This document shows, one piece after another, positions 6,588-7,379 of a stretch of DNA of 7,379 nt. A program made the position numbers and the translations under genes. Source of the DNA: Acholeplasmataceae bacterium (GTDB lineage: Bacteria; Bacillota_I; Bacilli_A; Acholeplasmatales; Acholeplasmataceae); contig JALQTF010000050.1 in the NCBI GenBank assembly GCA_023264085.1, positions 1-7,379 of the forward strand, given 5' to 3'. Position 1 is the first letter of the stretch. The number at the start of each line of letters is the position of its first letter. The notes beneath the pieces were generated by a model. The model was not told where the DNA came from. It did no database searches and saw nothing but the letters and a program-made list of their open reading frames with translations.

Positions 6588-7379
6588 GTTGACCAACTTC
6601 TGCATAATAAGGTAATTCGGGTATTTTCTTGTTTTTTAAAAACATAAGAAGTAATCCACCACCTAAAAATAGAATGAGTGATAAATAAATATTTACAGGC
6701 AATCCGAAGACACGTAACGCATCAAATTCTGCGCCACCCGTTCTGAGTGGTTCGATAATAGCACCTCGTCCTAATCCATACCACATTAAATAAAGTGCAA
6801 ATAAATCTCCAACTTTGAGTAGTTTTTTTCTTCTAATGTTGATCAATACAACAAGGCCTACTAAATTCCATAACCCTTCATATAAAAAGGTTGGATGATG
6901 ATAATTTCCGGCAATAAACATTTGATCTTTAATAAAAGCTGGCAATATATTTAAGATGAATTGTGATTCAATAATTGGTCCGTATGCTTCTTGATTCATA
7001 AAGTTTCCCCATCGTCCTACAATTTGTCCAATGAGAAAGCCTATAGCGACAATGTCAGCAATAAGCCAGAAACTAACGCCTTTTTTCTTTGTATAAAATA
7101 ACACAAATAGCGTTGCAGCAATCACAGCGCCATGTATCGATAGTCCACCTCTCGTGATATTAACAATATCCAAGAGTGATTGGTAATTTTTATTAGGATC
7201 AAAAATGACATAATACAGTCTTGCACCTACGATTGCAATGGGTACTGTCCATAATAATGCATCATATAAAAAGTCTACAGACAATCCTTTTTTCTTAAAT
7301 TCATCGACAGACCAAAAAACTGCAATAAGTAATCCTGAAAGAATAAAAACAGCGTACCAAGCAACTTCTGCAAACCCTA
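6580..7379 (-). CDS. lgt: Phosphatidylglycerol--prolipoprotein diacylglyceryl transferase (5' end outside window)
   Basis: Lgt is a polytopic membrane enzyme that attaches diacylglycerol from phosphatidylglycerol to the lipobox cysteine of prolipoproteins, the first step in lipoprotein maturation. The frame stays open to the right window edge, giving 265 visible residues. The TTG at 7284 is internal: upstream codons still read family sequence, with AEVAWYAVFILSGLLIAVFW and then DEFKKKGLSVDFLYDALLW, so only roughly 10-20 N-terminal residues are missing. Signatures are the IVGARLYYVIFD segment, GGLSIHGAV with the conserved His (codon 7132-7134), and the Lgt signature GRWGNFMNQEAYG (6979-7017) with its essential Arg, Asn and Glu. 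I count seven hydrophobic helices, the family number, ending with a basic tail. It ends in TAA and overlaps the phosphatase gene by 8 bases. In related genomes hprK usually precedes lgt, so it may lie just beyond the window. Confidence 0.96.
   Translation of the reverse strand, partial: GFAEVAWYAVFILSGLLIAVFWSVDEFKKKGLSVDFLYDALLWTVPIAIVGARLYYVIFDPNKNYQSLLDIVNITRGGLSIHGAVIAATLFVLFYTKKKGVSFWLIADIVAIGFLIGQIVGRWGNFMNQEAYGPIIESQFILNILPAFIKDQMFIAGNYHHPTFLYEGLWNLVGLVVLINIRRKKLLKVGDLFALYLMWYGLGRGAIIEPLRTGGAEFDALRVFGLPVNIYLSLILFLGGGLLLMFLKNKKIPELPYYAEVGQHD

Noticed and set aside
7282..7284. TTG at 7284 as the start of lgt
   Set aside because: The frame stays open to the window edge and the 31 upstream codons encode recognisable Lgt sequence (AWYAVFILSG, DEFKKKGLS), so the gene is truncated by the window, not started here.

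Overview
The window is an ordinary-looking housekeeping region from a low-GC Gram-positive-type genome. The best guess is Acholeplasmatales or a related standard-code Mollicute lineage; a small-genome member of the Bacillota is possible. The reasons are AT-rich coding DNA, strong AGGAG-type ribosome sites, very tight gene packing, and a lgt-HAD-trxB-whiA order that resembles a reduced Bacillus-type chromosome segment. Tryptophan is read from TGG at the positions I checked, and whiA ends in TGA. The genome therefore uses the standard bacterial code, not the TGA=Trp code of Mycoplasma and Spiroplasma.

Layout. The left end (1-865, + strand) holds the C-terminal part of 6-phosphogluconate dehydrogenase, cut by the window edge. 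It converges on the minus-strand genes across a 49-base gap that holds a symmetric hairpin with T-runs on both sides, very likely a shared bidirectional terminator. From the right end leftwards, all on the minus strand, come lgt (cut at its 5' end by the window edge), a PpaX-like HAD phosphatase, trxB, whiA, acpS, an unrecognised single-pass membrane protein, and tex. The first six are joined by gaps or overlaps of -8, +11, 0, -4 and +2 bases, so they look like one translationally coupled operon. Tex follows after 33 bases that contain a hairpin with a U-tract running into the tex ribosome site. There is no gene-free stretch longer than about 50 bases, and I see no RNA gene, mobile element, CRISPR array or long repeat.

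How the genes fit together. They cover lipoprotein maturation (Lgt), phosphate or pyrophosphate metabolism (HAD), thiol redox (TrxB), a WhiA-family DNA-binding regulator, activation of acyl carrier protein (AcpS), an S1-domain RNA-binding factor (Tex) and the NADPH-generating pentose phosphate step (Gnd). They are linked mainly by genome compaction and not by one pathway.

Most worth a second look: (1) TrxB keeps its FAD site, CxxC and Rossmann glycines, but the HRRxxxRA motif that recognises the NADPH 2'-phosphate reads QNLDRLTA, which predicts altered cofactor use; (2) the very acidic, uncharacterised membrane-anchored protein between acpS and tex; (3) the hairpin fused to the stop codon upstream and the tex ribosome site downstream, a possible translation-sensitive attenuator. 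I found no convincing new defence, mobile or multi-gene system.
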